Below, piece by piece: positions 10,179 to 19,113 of a stretch of DNA of 64,000 nt; the stretch's first letter is position 1; the number at the start of each line of letters is the position of its first letter. Below the pieces are notes generated by a model. It searched no databases, was not told where the DNA came from, and saw only the letters and a program-made list of their open reading frames with translations. Origin of the DNA: Ottowia sp. SB7-C50 (lineage in GTDB: Bacteria > Pseudomonadota > Gammaproteobacteria > Burkholderiales > Burkholderiaceae_C); assembly GCF_033110285.1 (NCBI RefSeq), contig NZ_CP136995.1, positions 3,100,001 through 3,164,000 of the forward strand, read 5' to 3'. Both the position numbers and the translations under genes were made by a program.

Positions 10179-11697
10179 TCAGCGCCCCAGCAACCGGCCG
10201 ATGCCGTCGGCGAAGGACAGCTCCAGCCGCCCGTAGTAGTCCGCGCCGGCCGGGTTCTGGCAATTCGACGCGCCGCCGTACAGCGTGCCCACCACATAGC
10301 GAATGCCACCCGACTGCGCGAACATGGCCGAGCCGCTGCTGCCGCCTTCTGTCACGCCGGTGCGCCACGCCACTTCCAGCATCGAGCCCGTGGACGCGCG
10401 CGTGCAGTCGCCGCTGCCGCAGTTGGCGTAGCCGCGCAAAGTGCCGACGCTGGCCTTCTGCAGGTCGCCGGCCGGGTGGTGCACGCCCAGCACATCGACG
10501 CCCGCCACGGCGCCGGGCCCTGAATACGAGCCCGCATAAACCACATTGGCCGGCGGCTGCTGGTTGAGCCGCAGCAGCGTGGCGTCGTACGAAGCGCGCG
10601 TGTACAGCAACTGCGCACCGCCGATCAGGCGGGTCGCGGCCGCGTCGAGCGCCGGCGACGCGTTGCACGAAGGCGCCCGGAAGAACCAGTAGGTGATGAG
10701 CGTAGAAGCCGCCGCCTGGTCCGAGACGCAGTGCGCGGCCGTCAAAAAGTACGGAGTCTGGCTGGCCCGCGCATCGTTCAACAAGGTGCCGCTGCACAGG
10801 TAGGTGTTGCCCTGTTCGGAAAACACCATCTTGGCCACCGCCCGCCCTTCGCTCTGGTAGGGGGTGCACATCACATCCACGTTGCAGCTGCCGCCGTCAC
10901 CGATCTGGTTGACCGCCTTTTCGGGCGACTGCACCGCCTGCGCCACGGTTTGGGTCAGGTGCGACAGGCGCGGCACGGCCAGTTGCAGACGATCGGGCGA
11001 CGTACCGGGCGGCAACTGCACCTCCAGCGTGCTGACGCTGCCCTCGGTGTCGGGGCCCCACACCGTGGCGGCGGCATCGCCGCTCAGCCCGCTGGCTTCG
11101 TTGACCTGGCGCAGCGCGGCCACGTCGGCGGCGGTCATTTCGACCACCGCGTCGCTGGCTGCGCCGTGAAAGCGCAGCACCGCGCCGTCGGGCACGCTGC
11201 GCGCCAGCACGCCCAGGCGCACGCCCTGCGCATCGGCGGTGTCGAAGGCCACCGCCGCCACCTGGCCGCCGTCCGGCAACGCTTGCCAGGCCCATTGCGC
11301 CGCCAGCCCGGCGGGCGTGGCCGTGGCCGAGACGCTGCGCGCCTGGCCGATCTGCAGCGCCGCGCCGCTGCGGCCGGCGGCGGCCGACTTGAGCGCCGCA
11401 GGCAACGGGCCCAGCGACACACGGGCGGTGCGCGCGCCTGCCGGCAGGTGGCTGACGGCCGAGGCCGCGGCCGGGGCCGCCGTGGCGCGCTTCAGCGTGG
11501 CCGTATCGAGCGGCGCGATGAACTGGCTGGGCGACGCGACAGACATCGGTAACAGGGCCAGTTCCGCCGCGCTCGGCACCGGGCCGCCACTGGTGCCGCT
11601 GGGGGTGACGCTGCTGCTGCTTGACGAGCCGCCGCCGCACGACGCGACGGTGAGCGCGGCCGCCAGGGCGGCCCAAACGGGGGGGGCTGAACCTCAT
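10179..11697 (-). CDS. Secreted trypsin-like serine protease (lysyl endopeptidase-like) lipoprotein; frame broken at a G8 run
   Basis: The catalytic part matches the Achromobacter lysyl endopeptidase (S1) family: FLTAAHCV (His), YDATLLRL (Asp), GVHHPAGD and [11 protein letters not shown] (Ser), with several cysteines for disulfides. A pro-region of about 200 residues precedes it. As sequenced, the frame opens only at GTG 11579, without a signal. Starting at ATG 11697 and dropping one base from the G8 run at 11679-11686 yields [20 protein letters not shown] followed by GGG, a good lipoprotein signal with a lipobox-like VASC. Corrected length is about 505 aa. The substrate-specificity residue was not located. 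It lies 55 bp after an I78-type inhibitor gene. Confidence 0.8.
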
Positions 11698-11752
11698 AAT
11701 GCTTCTTTTTTTATAGCGCATCGCGCTGTATGGACAAGGGCAAACGGCAAAA

Positions 11753-12106
11753 TCAACCGCAATGAATGCGGGCAACGCGCTGATCGGCACCGACCACCAC
11801 GTTCAGGCGGCCGAGCTTGTATTCCTTGGTGATGACGCTGTCCGGGCGCAGCATGCGGGCTTCGTCGGCGCCGGCGGCCGCGCGGGCCTGCTCCAGCGTG
11901 GCGGCGCCGTAGGGCTGGCCGACCAGGAACTGCGCGGCCTGCGCGTCGCACCGGTTGCCCGGCGACGGGGCGCTGGCGGCCGGCGCTTCCGAGGCGCCCG
12001 CCTGCGGCGCGGCGGCCGGCGCGGGGGCGCTGCAGGCCGACAGCGCCATCACCGGGCCAATCAGCCACGGCCAGGACATCGGCGTGATTCGCGGCGTTGC
12101 ATGCAT
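11753..12106 (-). CDS. Peptidase inhibitor I78 family lipoprotein
   Basis: 117 aa. The signal ends in a lipobox (MALSACS, Cys about residue 25), followed by an Ala/Pro linker. The mature domain carries I78 hallmarks: CDAQAAQFLVGQ, ARMLRPDSVITKEYK, RLNVVV and terminal RIHCG, two Cys bracketing the fold. I78 proteins inhibit serine proteases. AGGAAC lies 7 bp before ATG 12106. It is followed on the same strand by an S1 protease, suggesting a co-transcribed enzyme/self-protection pair, both lipid-anchored. The pairing is inference from adjacency. Confidence 0.85.
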   Translation of the reverse strand: MHATPRITPMSWPWLIGPVMALSACSAPAPAAAPQAGASEAPAASAPSPGNRCDAQAAQFLVGQPYGAATLEQARAAAGADEARMLRPDSVITKEYKLGRLNVVVGADQRVARIHCG

Positions 12107-12242
12107 GGGAAAGTTCCTGTTTCTTTGGGGTGGTGCTGGCCGTGCGGTGCGCCGCAGGGCCAGCGGTCGCGTCAATGGTATCGGCAGACCCTTCGGCGCG
12201 TTGGCCGGGTGTGCGGCGCCGTTGCGCCAGCACGTCAACGGT

Positions 12243-12815
12243 TCAGCGCGCCAGCGCCTTCAGCGCCAGCCGGATGCCGTCGCTCACGCCGACATCGGGC
12301 GGCAGCGCCTTGACGGCGGCGGCGGCCTCCTTGTCGCTGTAGCCCAGCGCCAGCAGCGCCTGCTGGATGTCGGCCTGCGCATCGCTGGCGGGCGCGCTCG
12401 GCGCGGCCAGGTCGGCGCCCAGCTTGCCCTTCAGTTCCAGCAGCAGGCGCTCGGCCGTCTTCTTGCCGATGCCGGGCACCTTGGTCAGTCGGGCGGCGTC
12501 CTGCGCGGTGATGGCCTGCGCCAGATCGTCCACGCTCATGCCCGACAGCACCGCCAGCGCCATGCGCGGGCCGATGCCGCTGACCTTGATCAGCTGGCGG
12601 AACGCCGCGCGCTCCGGCTCGCCGCCAAAGCCGTACAGCAGCTGCGCGTCCTCGCGCACCACAAAGTGCGTCAGCAACGTGATCCGCTCGCCCAGGCCCG
12701 GCAGTTGGTAGAAGGTGCTCATCGGCACCCACACCTCGTAGCCGACGCCTTGGCAGTCGATGAGGATCTGGGGCGGGTTCTTCTCGGCCAGCAGGCCGGC
12801 CAGGCGTCCGATCAA
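12243..12815 (-). CDS. ruvA: Holliday junction DNA-binding protein RuvA
   Basis: 190 aa, standard length. OB-fold N-terminus ([20 protein letters not shown]), tandem HhH motifs [13 protein letters not shown] and [16 protein letters not shown] (about residues 78-125), flexible linker, and C-terminal domain III ([17 protein letters not shown]) that contacts RuvB. It targets the RuvB motor to four-way junctions. A 136 bp gap separates it from the I78 gene, so ruvA may be transcribed with the inserted pair. Confidence 0.96.
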   Translation of the reverse strand: MIGRLAGLLAEKNPPQILIDCQGVGYEVWVPMSTFYQLPGLGERITLLTHFVVREDAQLLYGFGGEPERAAFRQLIKVSGIGPRMALAVLSGMSVDDLAQAITAQDAARLTKVPGIGKKTAERLLLELKGKLGADLAAPSAPASDAQADIQQALLALGYSDKEAAAAVKALPPDVGVSDGIRLALKALAR

Positions 12816-12959
12816 GGGGTGCTTTCGACAAGGTGAATGAAAAGCGCGCAGCGCCGCAGCGCCACACGACCTCCATGATAAATCACCCCGCAGCGCCCCA
12901 CCAATCAGCGCCAGCAGCTTCCATTTTCATAGCACCGGCAGCACCAAAACCATCGGGCC

Positions 12960-13087
12960 GCGCAGCCAGCCCCCCCCAAATAGCCGCGGAGCAGGCCAAG
13001 CGGGAACGCCGCGCTCGGGGTTCCCCCGAGCGCCAGCGTTGTCCCCCTATGGGGGATGGCGCCGAAGGCGACTCAGGGGGGGGCCAA
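12960..13087. repeat. GC-rich interspersed repeat (type B)
   Basis: Lies between ruvA and the LuxR-type regulator gene. Contains 'gcggagcaggccaagcgg', 'gcgccagcgttgtcccccta' and a long G run near 13075, shared with 1815-1912 and 46756-47031. Internal arms (ccccctatggggg) form a short hairpin. The remaining gap (12816-12959) holds a weak ATAGC-like segment near 12910-12945 and no gene. Confidence 0.65.
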
Positions 13088-13097
13088 TGACGGGGGG

Positions 13098-13751
13098 CTA
13101 CTTCACCAACCCTCGCCGCGCCGCCTCCAGCGCCGCCTCCGCGCGCGACGACACATTCAGCTTGCGGTACATCTGCTTGACGTAATCGGCCACCGTGTGG
13201 CGCGACAGGCACAGCTGGGCGGCGATCTCGGGCAGGGTGTAGCCCTTGGCCATCCGCTGCAGGATGTCGGTTTCGCGCGGGTTCAGCGCCACCGCGCCCG
13301 GCTCGAAGCGCTCGCAGTCGAAGCCGCGCGGGCCGCCGCTGCTGAAATAGTTGAGCACCCGGCGCGCCACCGGCGGCGACAGCGGCGGCTCGCCGTGCGC
13401 GATGCGGCGCAGTCGCTCGACCACGTCGACCTGCGACGCACTCTTCAGCAGATAGCCGAAGGCGCCCGCCTGCAACGCGGCGAACAGTTGATCGTCGTCG
13501 TCGCGCTCGCTGAAGGCGACCAGCAAGGCGCGCGGGTGGTGCTGGCGCAGCGCGTGCAGGGCCGTGACGCCGCCGCCGCCCGGCCCGTCCAGGTCGACCA
13601 GCGCCAGGTCGAACCGCCGCTGCGCTGCCGGCGCCACGCCACCGCAGCCGCCGGCCGCCTGCACCTCGGCGTGCGGGAACGCCATGCGCACCGCTTCCAC
13701 GCGGCGGGCGCGGGCCTCGGGCTGGTGTTCGACGACAAGTGCGGCTTGCAT
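13098..13751 (-). CDS. LuxR-family response regulator, orphan
   Basis: 217 aa. N-terminal receiver-like domain with a probable phospho-acceptor Asp in LALVDLDGPGG (about residue 53) and the conserved Lys in GYLLKSAS. The acidic pair normally near residues 8-9 is E-H (LVVEHQPEA), so phosphorylation may be altered. The C-terminal GerE/LuxR HTH is complete (LNPRETDILQRMAKGYTLPE, then HTVADYVKQMYRKLNV). No histidine kinase is nearby. The target is unknown; it is divergent from phoH, with about 190 bp between them containing a G8 run at 13783-13790. Confidence 0.85.
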   Translation of the reverse strand: MQAALVVEHQPEARARRVEAVRMAFPHAEVQAAGGCGGVAPAAQRRFDLALVDLDGPGGGGVTALHALRQHHPRALLVAFSERDDDDQLFAALQAGAFGYLLKSASQVDVVERLRRIAHGEPPLSPPVARRVLNYFSSGGPRGFDCERFEPGAVALNPRETDILQRMAKGYTLPEIAAQLCLSRHTVADYVKQMYRKLNVSSRAEAALEAARRGLVK

Positions 13752-13938
13752 GCGGCCATGCTACGCAGCGACCGCCCGAAATGGGGGGGGTCCAACCCGC
13801 ACCAGACCACCAAAATGAGAAAAAAGTCCAAACTTTGTCGCCTGTCGCGCACGCCAGGCCGCCCTTCGGAGCCGCTTCAGGCCACGGACGGCGACCCCGG
13901 CGCTGGTCTGGTTGGGCAGTCCGACGCGCGCGGAGGCG

Positions 13939-14923
13939 ATGGGCGACAATGCGCCGGTGATCCTGCGCCATATCTTTACCCCGCCCAACAACACCCGACT
14001 GGCCAACCTGGCCGGCCCCATGGACGAGCACCTGCGCACCATTGAGGCTGGCCTGCAGGTGGCCATTGCGCACCGGCACGGCCAGTTCAAGGTGGATGGG
14101 CCCAAGAAGCAGGCCGAACGCGCCATGGTGGTGCTGCAGGCGCTGTACGAGCTGGCCGACCGCCCGATCCAGCCCGACACCGTGCAGCTGATGCTGGCCG
14201 GCGACGGCGAGCCGCTGCCCGGCGGCGAGGGCGGCGGGCCGGCGCTGGTCACCCGGCGCGGCGACCTGAGGGCGCGCACGCCCAACCAGGCGGCGTACCT
14301 GGAACACATTGCCACGCACGACATCACCTTCGGCATCGGCCCCGCCGGCACCGGCAAGACCTACCTGGCCGTGGCCTGCGCGGTGGACGCGCTGGAGCGC
14401 CAGAGCGTGCAGCGCATCGTGCTGACGCGCCCGGCCGTGGAGGCCGGCGAGCGCCTGGGCTTTCTGCCGGGCGACCTGACGCAGAAGGTCGACCCCTACC
14501 TGCGCCCGCTGTACGACGCGCTGTACGACCTGATGGGCTTTGACCGCGTGCAGAAGGCGTTCGAGCGCAACCAGCTCGAGATCGCCCCGCTGGCCTTCAT
14601 GCGCGGGCGCACGCTGAACCACGCCTTTGTCATCCTCGACGAGGCGCAGAACACCACGCCCGAGCAGATGAAGATGTTCCTCACCCGCATCGGCTTCGGC
14701 AGCAAGTGCGTGGTGACGGGCGACGTCAGCCAGATCGACCTGCCCAAGGGCGCGACCAGCGGCCTGATCGACGCCGAGCGCGTGCTGCGCCGCGTGAAAG
14801 GGCTGGCGTTCACGCGCTTCACCTCGGCCGACGTGGTGCGCCACCCCCCTGGTGGCGCGCATCGTCGACGCCTACGACGCCGCCGGGCGGCCCGCGCCGG
14901 CCAGCACGCGTGCGGCGCGCTGA
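13939..14923 (+). CDS. phoH: PhoH-like ATPase; 3' end frame-shifted at a C6 run
   Basis: PhoH/YbeZ family P-loop ATPase, linked to rRNA maturation with YbeY. N-terminal nucleic-acid-binding part (about residues 1-100), Walker [15 protein letters not shown] (about 130), Walker [18 protein letters not shown] and [12 protein letters not shown]. At C6 14844-14849 the frame slips, replacing the conserved C-terminus by an Arg-rich tail ending at 14937. With five C the protein reads [20 protein letters not shown] and stops at 14923 (about 327 aa). ATG 13939 is preferred but GGAGG sits only 2 bp upstream, so the start may be GTG 13957. Confidence 0.9.
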
Positions 14924-14929
14924 TGCTTC

Positions 14930-14990
14930 TTTATTGATAGCTGCCAGCGCTTTGTCAGCAAGCGCTGGCGGCCGATTCGATCAATAAATC
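14930..14990. repeat. ATAGC palindromic repeat (type A), intergenic copy
   Basis: 'ttgatagctgccagcgct' then 'agcaagcgctggcggcc', arms pairing as agcgct and ccagcgc/gcgctgg. It fills the tail-to-tail gap between phoH and the TAXI receptor gene. Confidence 0.75.
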
Positions 14991-14995
14991 CCGTA

Positions 14996-16300
14996 TCAGG
15001 CAGCGGACGCCGCCTGGTGCAGCTGCGCCGCGCGCCGCGCAATCGCCATCTGCACGCTCTCGTTGACGGTGGTAAAGGTGTCGAACTGCTCCGAGCCGAT
15101 GGCGCCGCCCGAAAAGCGCGAGAACGCCAGCGCCAGCAAGTCGTCCGCTTCCTTCTCCACGGCCGTCAGCGCCGCCTCGTCGGGCGCGTGGCGCGCGCGC
15201 TTGAGCAGGTCGAGCAACTGGTCGGTAAAGCGCGCCGCGTTGCGCCGCTGGCGCGCCATCAGGTAGCTGACCAGCGCGCCGATGCTGGAGAACAGGCCCG
15301 TCAGCGCCATCGCACCCACGTAGACCAGGTCGCCATAGCGGTCGAAAAAGCGGTTCTGGTCGCCCGAGAAATACGCCGCCGCGCCCGGGTGCAGCGGCAG
15401 CGCGGCGGCCAGGCCTTCGCCGGTGTCGGTGGTGGGCGCGTGGATGGCCTTGGCCGAGGGCACGTCGGCCGCCAGCGCCACGCGGCTGGTGAACAGCAGG
15501 CGCGTCAGGTCGTTGATCTGGCTGACGGGCAGCTTCGTGCGCGCCACCAGCCGTTGCGTGACGGCCAGCGTGGGCAATGGCTCGCCCGGCAGCGGCGGGT
15601 TGCCGATCAGCGCGCCGCGCGGCAGTTCGATGGCTTCCATGGCCGGGTCGGTGGCGGCCAGCGCCTCGCCTTCGTCGACGCCAAACACGCGCAGCCGCTT
15701 GGGGCCCACGCGGTCCGCCAGCGCCAGCAGGCGCGCGCGGCCGGCGCCCTGCAGCGGCGCCAGCGGCAGGATGGCGTCGACCTGCTTCTGGTCAATGGCG
15801 GCGGCCATGTTGTCCGGCTCCAGCGGCACCTTGGTCACCTGCGCCGGGTTGATGCCGGCCAGGCGCAGCACGTTGTCGAGCAGTTCCAGGTTTTCCGGCG
15901 TGCCGCGCAGCACGCCGACGCGGCGCTGGCGCAGGTCGGCCAGCGTGTTCAGCCGGGTCGGGCCGACGACGACGAACACGATGGGCAACTCGTGCAGCAC
16001 CGCCACCGTCAGGCCCTGGCGCGGCATGGCGGTGCTGCGCACCACGGCCAGGTCGACCTCGCCGGCGTCAAGCGCGCGCGCCAGTTCGGCAAAAGTCTGC
16101 TTGCGCACCAGCGTCAGCCGCACCGGCGCGCGGTCGTCCTGCAGCTTGCGCGCAAAGGCGGCCATCATGCGCGCGTGGTCGCGGTCGTCCGGCCCCACGC
16201 CCACCTTCAGCCGCGTGGGCATGGCCATGAACGACAGCACCAGCGCCGCCGCACCCAGCAGCACGAAGGCCAGCGTGGCGATGAGTGGACCGGGGCGCAT
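14996..16300 (-). CDS. TAXI-family TRAP-type solute-binding protein with C-terminal membrane anchor
   Basis: 434 aa. An N-terminal signal/anchor (LIATLAFVLLGAAALVLSFM) precedes a periplasmic-binding fold: KVGVGPDDRDHARMMAAF, VDLAVVRSTAMP, LADLRQRRVGVLRGTPENLE. Beyond about residue 320 a second hydrophobic helix (LVYVGAMALTGLFSSIGALV) leads to a helical cytoplasmic tail, unlike free TAXI receptors. No TRAP membrane subunits are nearby, so it may be a sensor rather than a transporter part. ATG 16300 is chosen over GTG 16309. It sits antiparallel between phoH and ybeY, genes normally adjacent. Confidence 0.8.
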   Translation of the reverse strand: MRPGPLIATLAFVLLGAAALVLSFMAMPTRLKVGVGPDDRDHARMMAAFARKLQDDRAPVRLTLVRKQTFAELARALDAGEVDLAVVRSTAMPRQGLTVAVLHELPIVFVVVGPTRLNTLADLRQRRVGVLRGTPENLELLDNVLRLAGINPAQVTKVPLEPDNMAAAIDQKQVDAILPLAPLQGAGRARLLALADRVGPKRLRVFGVDEGEALAATDPAMEAIELPRGALIGNPPLPGEPLPTLAVTQRLVARTKLPVSQINDLTRLLFTSRVALAADVPSAKAIHAPTTDTGEGLAAALPLHPGAAAYFSGDQNRFFDRYGDLVYVGAMALTGLFSSIGALVSYLMARQRRNAARFTDQLLDLLKRARHAPDEAALTAVEKEADDLLALAFSRFSGGAIGSEQFDTFTTVNESVQMAIARRAAQLHQAASAA

Positions 16301-16359
16301 GGCACGCACTGTAGCGCGAGTGGCCGCCGATAATCGTGCGCACCCCTGCCGAACCGCCC

Positions 16360-16824
16360 ATGCCCTTGCCTCCGCTCACCCTGTCGCTGCAATTCGCCCG
16401 CTTCGACGGCGCCGCCGCCCACCGCGCCGCGCTGCCGCGCCACCGCGTGACGCGCTGGCTGCGCCACGCGCTGCAGGCCGACGTGCAGGCGGCGGAGATC
16501 ACGGTGCGCATCGTCGGCGCCGACGAGGGCCAGCGCCTGAACCGCGAATTCCGCGGCAAGGACTACGCCACCAACGTGCTCACCTTCGACTACAGCGCCG
16601 CCCCGGTGGTGGCGGCCGACCTGGTGCTGTGCGCCCCGGTGGTCGAGCGCGAGTCCGCCGAGCTGGGCAAGCCGCTGGCTGCCCACTACGCGCACCTGCT
16701 GGTGCACGGCGCGCTGCACGCGCAGGGCTGGGACCACGAGACCAGCGACGCCGACGCCGAGGCCATGGAAGCGGAGGAGCGCCGCATCCTCGCCGCGCTG
16801 GGCGAGCCCGATCCTTATTCGTGA
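16360..16824 (+). CDS. ybeY: Endoribonuclease YbeY (rRNA maturation)
   Basis: 154 aa metal-dependent RNase acting in 16S rRNA 3' processing and ribosome quality control. The zinc triad is visible in [16 protein letters not shown] (HGxLHxxGxDH) near residue 110. The upstream motif [19 protein letters not shown] is also typical. ATG 16360 is chosen; an in-frame GTG at 16336 would add eight residues. Its usual partner phoH is 1.4 kb upstream. Confidence 0.94.
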   Translation: MPLPPLTLSLQFARFDGAAAHRAALPRHRVTRWLRHALQADVQAAEITVRIVGADEGQRLNREFRGKDYATNVLTFDYSAAPVVAADLVLCAPVVERESAELGKPLAAHYAHLLVHGALHAQGWDHETSDADAEAMEAEERRILAALGEPDPYS

Positions 16825-16852
16825 CGCGTCTACGAGGGCACCAAGCCTCAAC

Positions 16853-16973
16853 AGCCGGACGCAGCGGACGCAGAGATTTCGCAGAGGACGCAGAAAAAAC
16901 CAGGAAGATTTTGGCGGTTTTTTCGCGTCCTTCGCGATGCCTTTGCGTCCTTCGCGTCCGGTTTCCGGCCTCT
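16853..16973. repeat. Long inverted repeat built on 'gcgaaggacgc' words (type C)
   Basis: About 120 bp. The left arm has 'ggacgcagcggacgcag', the right arm 'gcgtccttcgcgatgcc' and 'gcgtccttcgcgtccgg', separated by a short A/T centre. A near-twin sits at 21668-21784. It fills the tail-to-tail gap between ybeY and dtd. No coding potential; possibly a terminator-sized hairpin or a non-autonomous mobile unit. Confidence 0.7.
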
Positions 16974-16977
16974 CAGG

Positions 16978-17427
16978 TCAGCCCGGAGGCACGATGCGCA
17001 ACGGAATCGTCACCGGCCCGTCGTTGACCAGGTGCACCTGCATGTCGGCGCCGAATTCGCCGGTAGCCACCACCGGATGCGCGGCGCGCGCCTGGGCCAC
17101 GAAATGCTCGTACAGCCGGCGCCCTTCGTCGGGCGGCGCGGCGCGGGTGAAGCTGGGGCGGTTGCCGCCGGACGTGTCGGCGGCCAGCGTGAACTGGCTG
17201 ACCACCAGCAGGCCGCCGCCCGTGTCCTGCAGGCTCAGGTTCATCTTGCCGGCCGCGTCGCTGAAGATGCGCAGCTTCAGCAGCTTGGCCAGCAGCTGGT
17301 CGGCCTGCGCCTCGCCGTCGCCACGCTCGGCGCACAGCAGCACCAGCAGGCCGGGGCCGATGACGCCGATGACGCGGCCTTCGACGCGCACGGTCGCTTC
17401 GGCGACGCGCTGGATCAGGGCCTGCAT
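16978..17427 (-). CDS. dtd: D-aminoacyl-tRNA deacylase
   Basis: 149 aa, standard length. Hydrolyses D-aminoacyl (and glycyl) groups mischarged onto tRNA. Hallmarks: [20 protein letters not shown] (catalytic motif 1, about residue 78) and the C-terminal [10 protein letters not shown] (motif 2, Gly-Pro). Start [15 protein letters not shown] is canonical. The CDF exporter gene lies 28 bp upstream on the same strand, so they may share a transcript. Confidence 0.95.
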   Translation of the reverse strand: MQALIQRVAEATVRVEGRVIGVIGPGLLVLLCAERGDGEAQADQLLAKLLKLRIFSDAAGKMNLSLQDTGGGLLVVSQFTLAADTSGGNRPSFTRAAPPDEGRRLYEHFVAQARAAHPVVATGEFGADMQVHLVNDGPVTIPLRIVPPG

Positions 17428-17455
17428 GGCGCGCTCCCGCAGCTTGTGGTGACGG

Positions 17456-18436
17456 TCATGCCGGCACCTCCGTCGCCGGCGGGGGCGGCGGCTCGTCCAG
17501 GTCGGCGGTGATCGGCTCCACGTCGTCGGGCAGCATCTGGATGCTGGCGTGCAGCCCCGGCACGCCCTGCGCCAGCGCGGCCTCGACCTGATGCCGCAGG
17601 TCGTCGGCCTGGCGCAGCGTCCAGCGCGCCGGCATGTGCATGTGCAGGTTGACGAAGCGGCGCGCGCCGGCCTTGCGCGTCATCACGTGGTCGAACAGCA
17701 CGATGTCGCGCCCGCCTTCGCTGCGCGCAAACCGCGCCAGCACGGCGTCGATCTCGGACTGCACCTCGGGCTCGACCGCGCCGTCCATCAGGCCGCGGGC
17801 CGAGCGCCAGATCAGCCGCCCGCCCTCGCACACGATGTTCAGCGCCACGCCGATAGCCACCAGCGGGTCCAGCCACAGCCAGCCGGTGGCGCCCACCAGC
17901 AGCAGGCCAATGACCACGCCGGCCGACGTCCACACGTCCGTCAGCAGGTGCTTGGCGTCGGCCTCCAGCGCAATGGAATGGTGCATGCGCGACGCGCGCA
18001 TCATCACCCAGGCCAGCACGCCGTTGAGCACCGAGCTGGCCACCGACAGCGCCAGGCCCCAGCCCACCTGCTCCAGCGGCTGCGGCTGCCAGAAGCGCGG
18101 CAGCGCGGCCCAGATGATGGCGCCCGCCGCGCCGATGATCAGGATGCCCTCGAAGCCGGACGAGAAATACTCGGCCTTGTGGTGGCCGAACGGGTGGTCC
18201 TCGTCCGCCGGGCGCTCCGCCACGGTCACCATCCACAACCCGAACATGGCCGCCGCCAGGTTGACGAAGGACTCCATCGCATCCGACAGCAGGCCGACCG
18301 AGCCGGTGACCCACCAGGCCATGGTCTTCAGCCCGATGGTCAGCACGGCCACCACCACCGACACGCCCATCAGCCTGCGCGGGGTCATCCAGCGGTGAAG
18401 TTCGGTGCCGGCGCCGGCGGAAGGGGTCGAAGCCAT
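17456..18436 (-). CDS. Cation diffusion facilitator metal exporter
   Basis: 326 aa, inner-membrane metal/proton antiporter with six helices. Metal-site residues appear in helix 2 ([12 protein letters not shown], Asp...Glu) and helix 5 ([11 protein letters not shown], His...Asp). The D-E/H-D set differs slightly from the D-D/H-D of zinc exporter YiiP, so the metal is uncertain. [18 protein letters not shown] is the usual cytoplasmic loop. A His-containing cytoplasmic ferredoxin-like tail follows ([14 protein letters not shown]). ATG 18436 fits the hydrophobic onset. Confidence 0.9.
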   Translation of the reverse strand: MASTPSAGAGTELHRWMTPRRLMGVSVVVAVLTIGLKTMAWWVTGSVGLLSDAMESFVNLAAAMFGLWMVTVAERPADEDHPFGHHKAEYFSSGFEGILIIGAAGAIIWAALPRFWQPQPLEQVGWGLALSVASSVLNGVLAWVMMRASRMHHSIALEADAKHLLTDVWTSAGVVIGLLLVGATGWLWLDPLVAIGVALNIVCEGGRLIWRSARGLMDGAVEPEVQSEIDAVLARFARSEGGRDIVLFDHVMTRKAGARRFVNLHMHMPARWTLRQADDLRHQVEAALAQGVPGLHASIQMLPDDVEPITADLDEPPPPPATEVPA

Positions 18437-18743
18437 GCGGCGATTGTGCCGGGTCGAGCGCGCGGCCCTGGCGCAACCCCGTCGCTCCGCAAGCCCGCCG
18501 GGCGCCCCGGCCCCGCGCGGCTGGCGCACCACACCCTTGATACCGGTGGCAGCATCACTTCACCGCCGTATCAGGCCGCCGCGCTTTGTTCACGCCGTAG
18601 GGCGCTATGAATAGTGCAGCGATTAACCAAGCAAAACAGTATGGAATAGCGTCGCCATAGCACCACTCACGGCTCAAAATTAACTTGAGTCAAGAGCGCA
18701 AAGCGCGGCCGTGGGTATCCTCATAGGTCGAAAGGTTTTAGGC
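18437..18743. other. Divergent intergenic region: CDF exporter / nap operon control region
   Basis: 307 bp without a gene, noticeably more A/T-rich on the nap side (about 18600-18740). It must carry the promoters of both divergent units. The only site I can support is the FNR-type palindrome at 18680-18693. No repeat copy or RNA gene was seen. Confidence 0.6.
18680..18693 (+). promoter_or_regulatory. Putative FNR/DNR-type box upstream of napD
   Basis: TTAAC-TTGA-GTCAA: a 14 bp palindrome with one mismatch to the FNR/ANR/DNR consensus TTGAY-N4-RTCAA. Its centre is 57 bp before the napD ATG, leaving room for a transcript start about 41 bp downstream, the usual class II activator spacing. This would give low-oxygen or NO-responsive nap expression. 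Single-site prediction by eye. Confidence 0.55.
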
Positions 18744-19112
18744 ATGAGTGTTTTAGGTGTCGTGGTGCGAGTCAGGCCGCAGGACCGTCTGGCGATCACC
18801 GGGCGCTTGGCGGCCACGCCGGGCGTCGACTTGGGTCCCGACCCCGGCGACGGCCGCCTGATCGCCGTCATCGAAAGCACGGCCGACACCCCCGCCGCCG
18901 CCATCATGGCCGACATCGCCCAGTGGCCCGAGGTGCACAACCTGTCGCTGGTGTTCGAGCAGAGCGATCCCGACGCCACCGAGCAACCCGCTGAATTCGA
19001 CTTCCGCGCCTGGCGATCCAGCGTGGGCGACTTTGCCCGCCGCCAGGCCGAGCCTGCCGTTTCCACTTCCCGTGAATCCACAAGCGCCCCCGCCGGCGCA
19101 GGAGAAGCCTGA
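18744..19112 (+). CDS. napD: NapA maturation chaperone NapD
   Basis: 122 aa ferredoxin-like-fold cytoplasmic chaperone that binds the NapA Tat signal. The N-terminus [18 protein letters not shown] and the VEL-type core ([10 protein letters not shown]...[14 protein letters not shown]) fit the family; the tail beyond about residue 90 is variable. Start ATG 18744 has AAAGG 8 bp upstream; an in-frame GTG at 18711 is less likely. It is the first gene of napDAGHBC; napA begins 1 bp after its stop. Confidence 0.88.
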   Translation: MSVLGVVVRVRPQDRLAITGRLAATPGVDLGPDPGDGRLIAVIESTADTPAAAIMADIAQWPEVHNLSLVFEQSDPDATEQPAEFDFRAWRSSVGDFARRQAEPAVSTSRESTSAPAGAGEA

Positions 19113-19113
19113 C

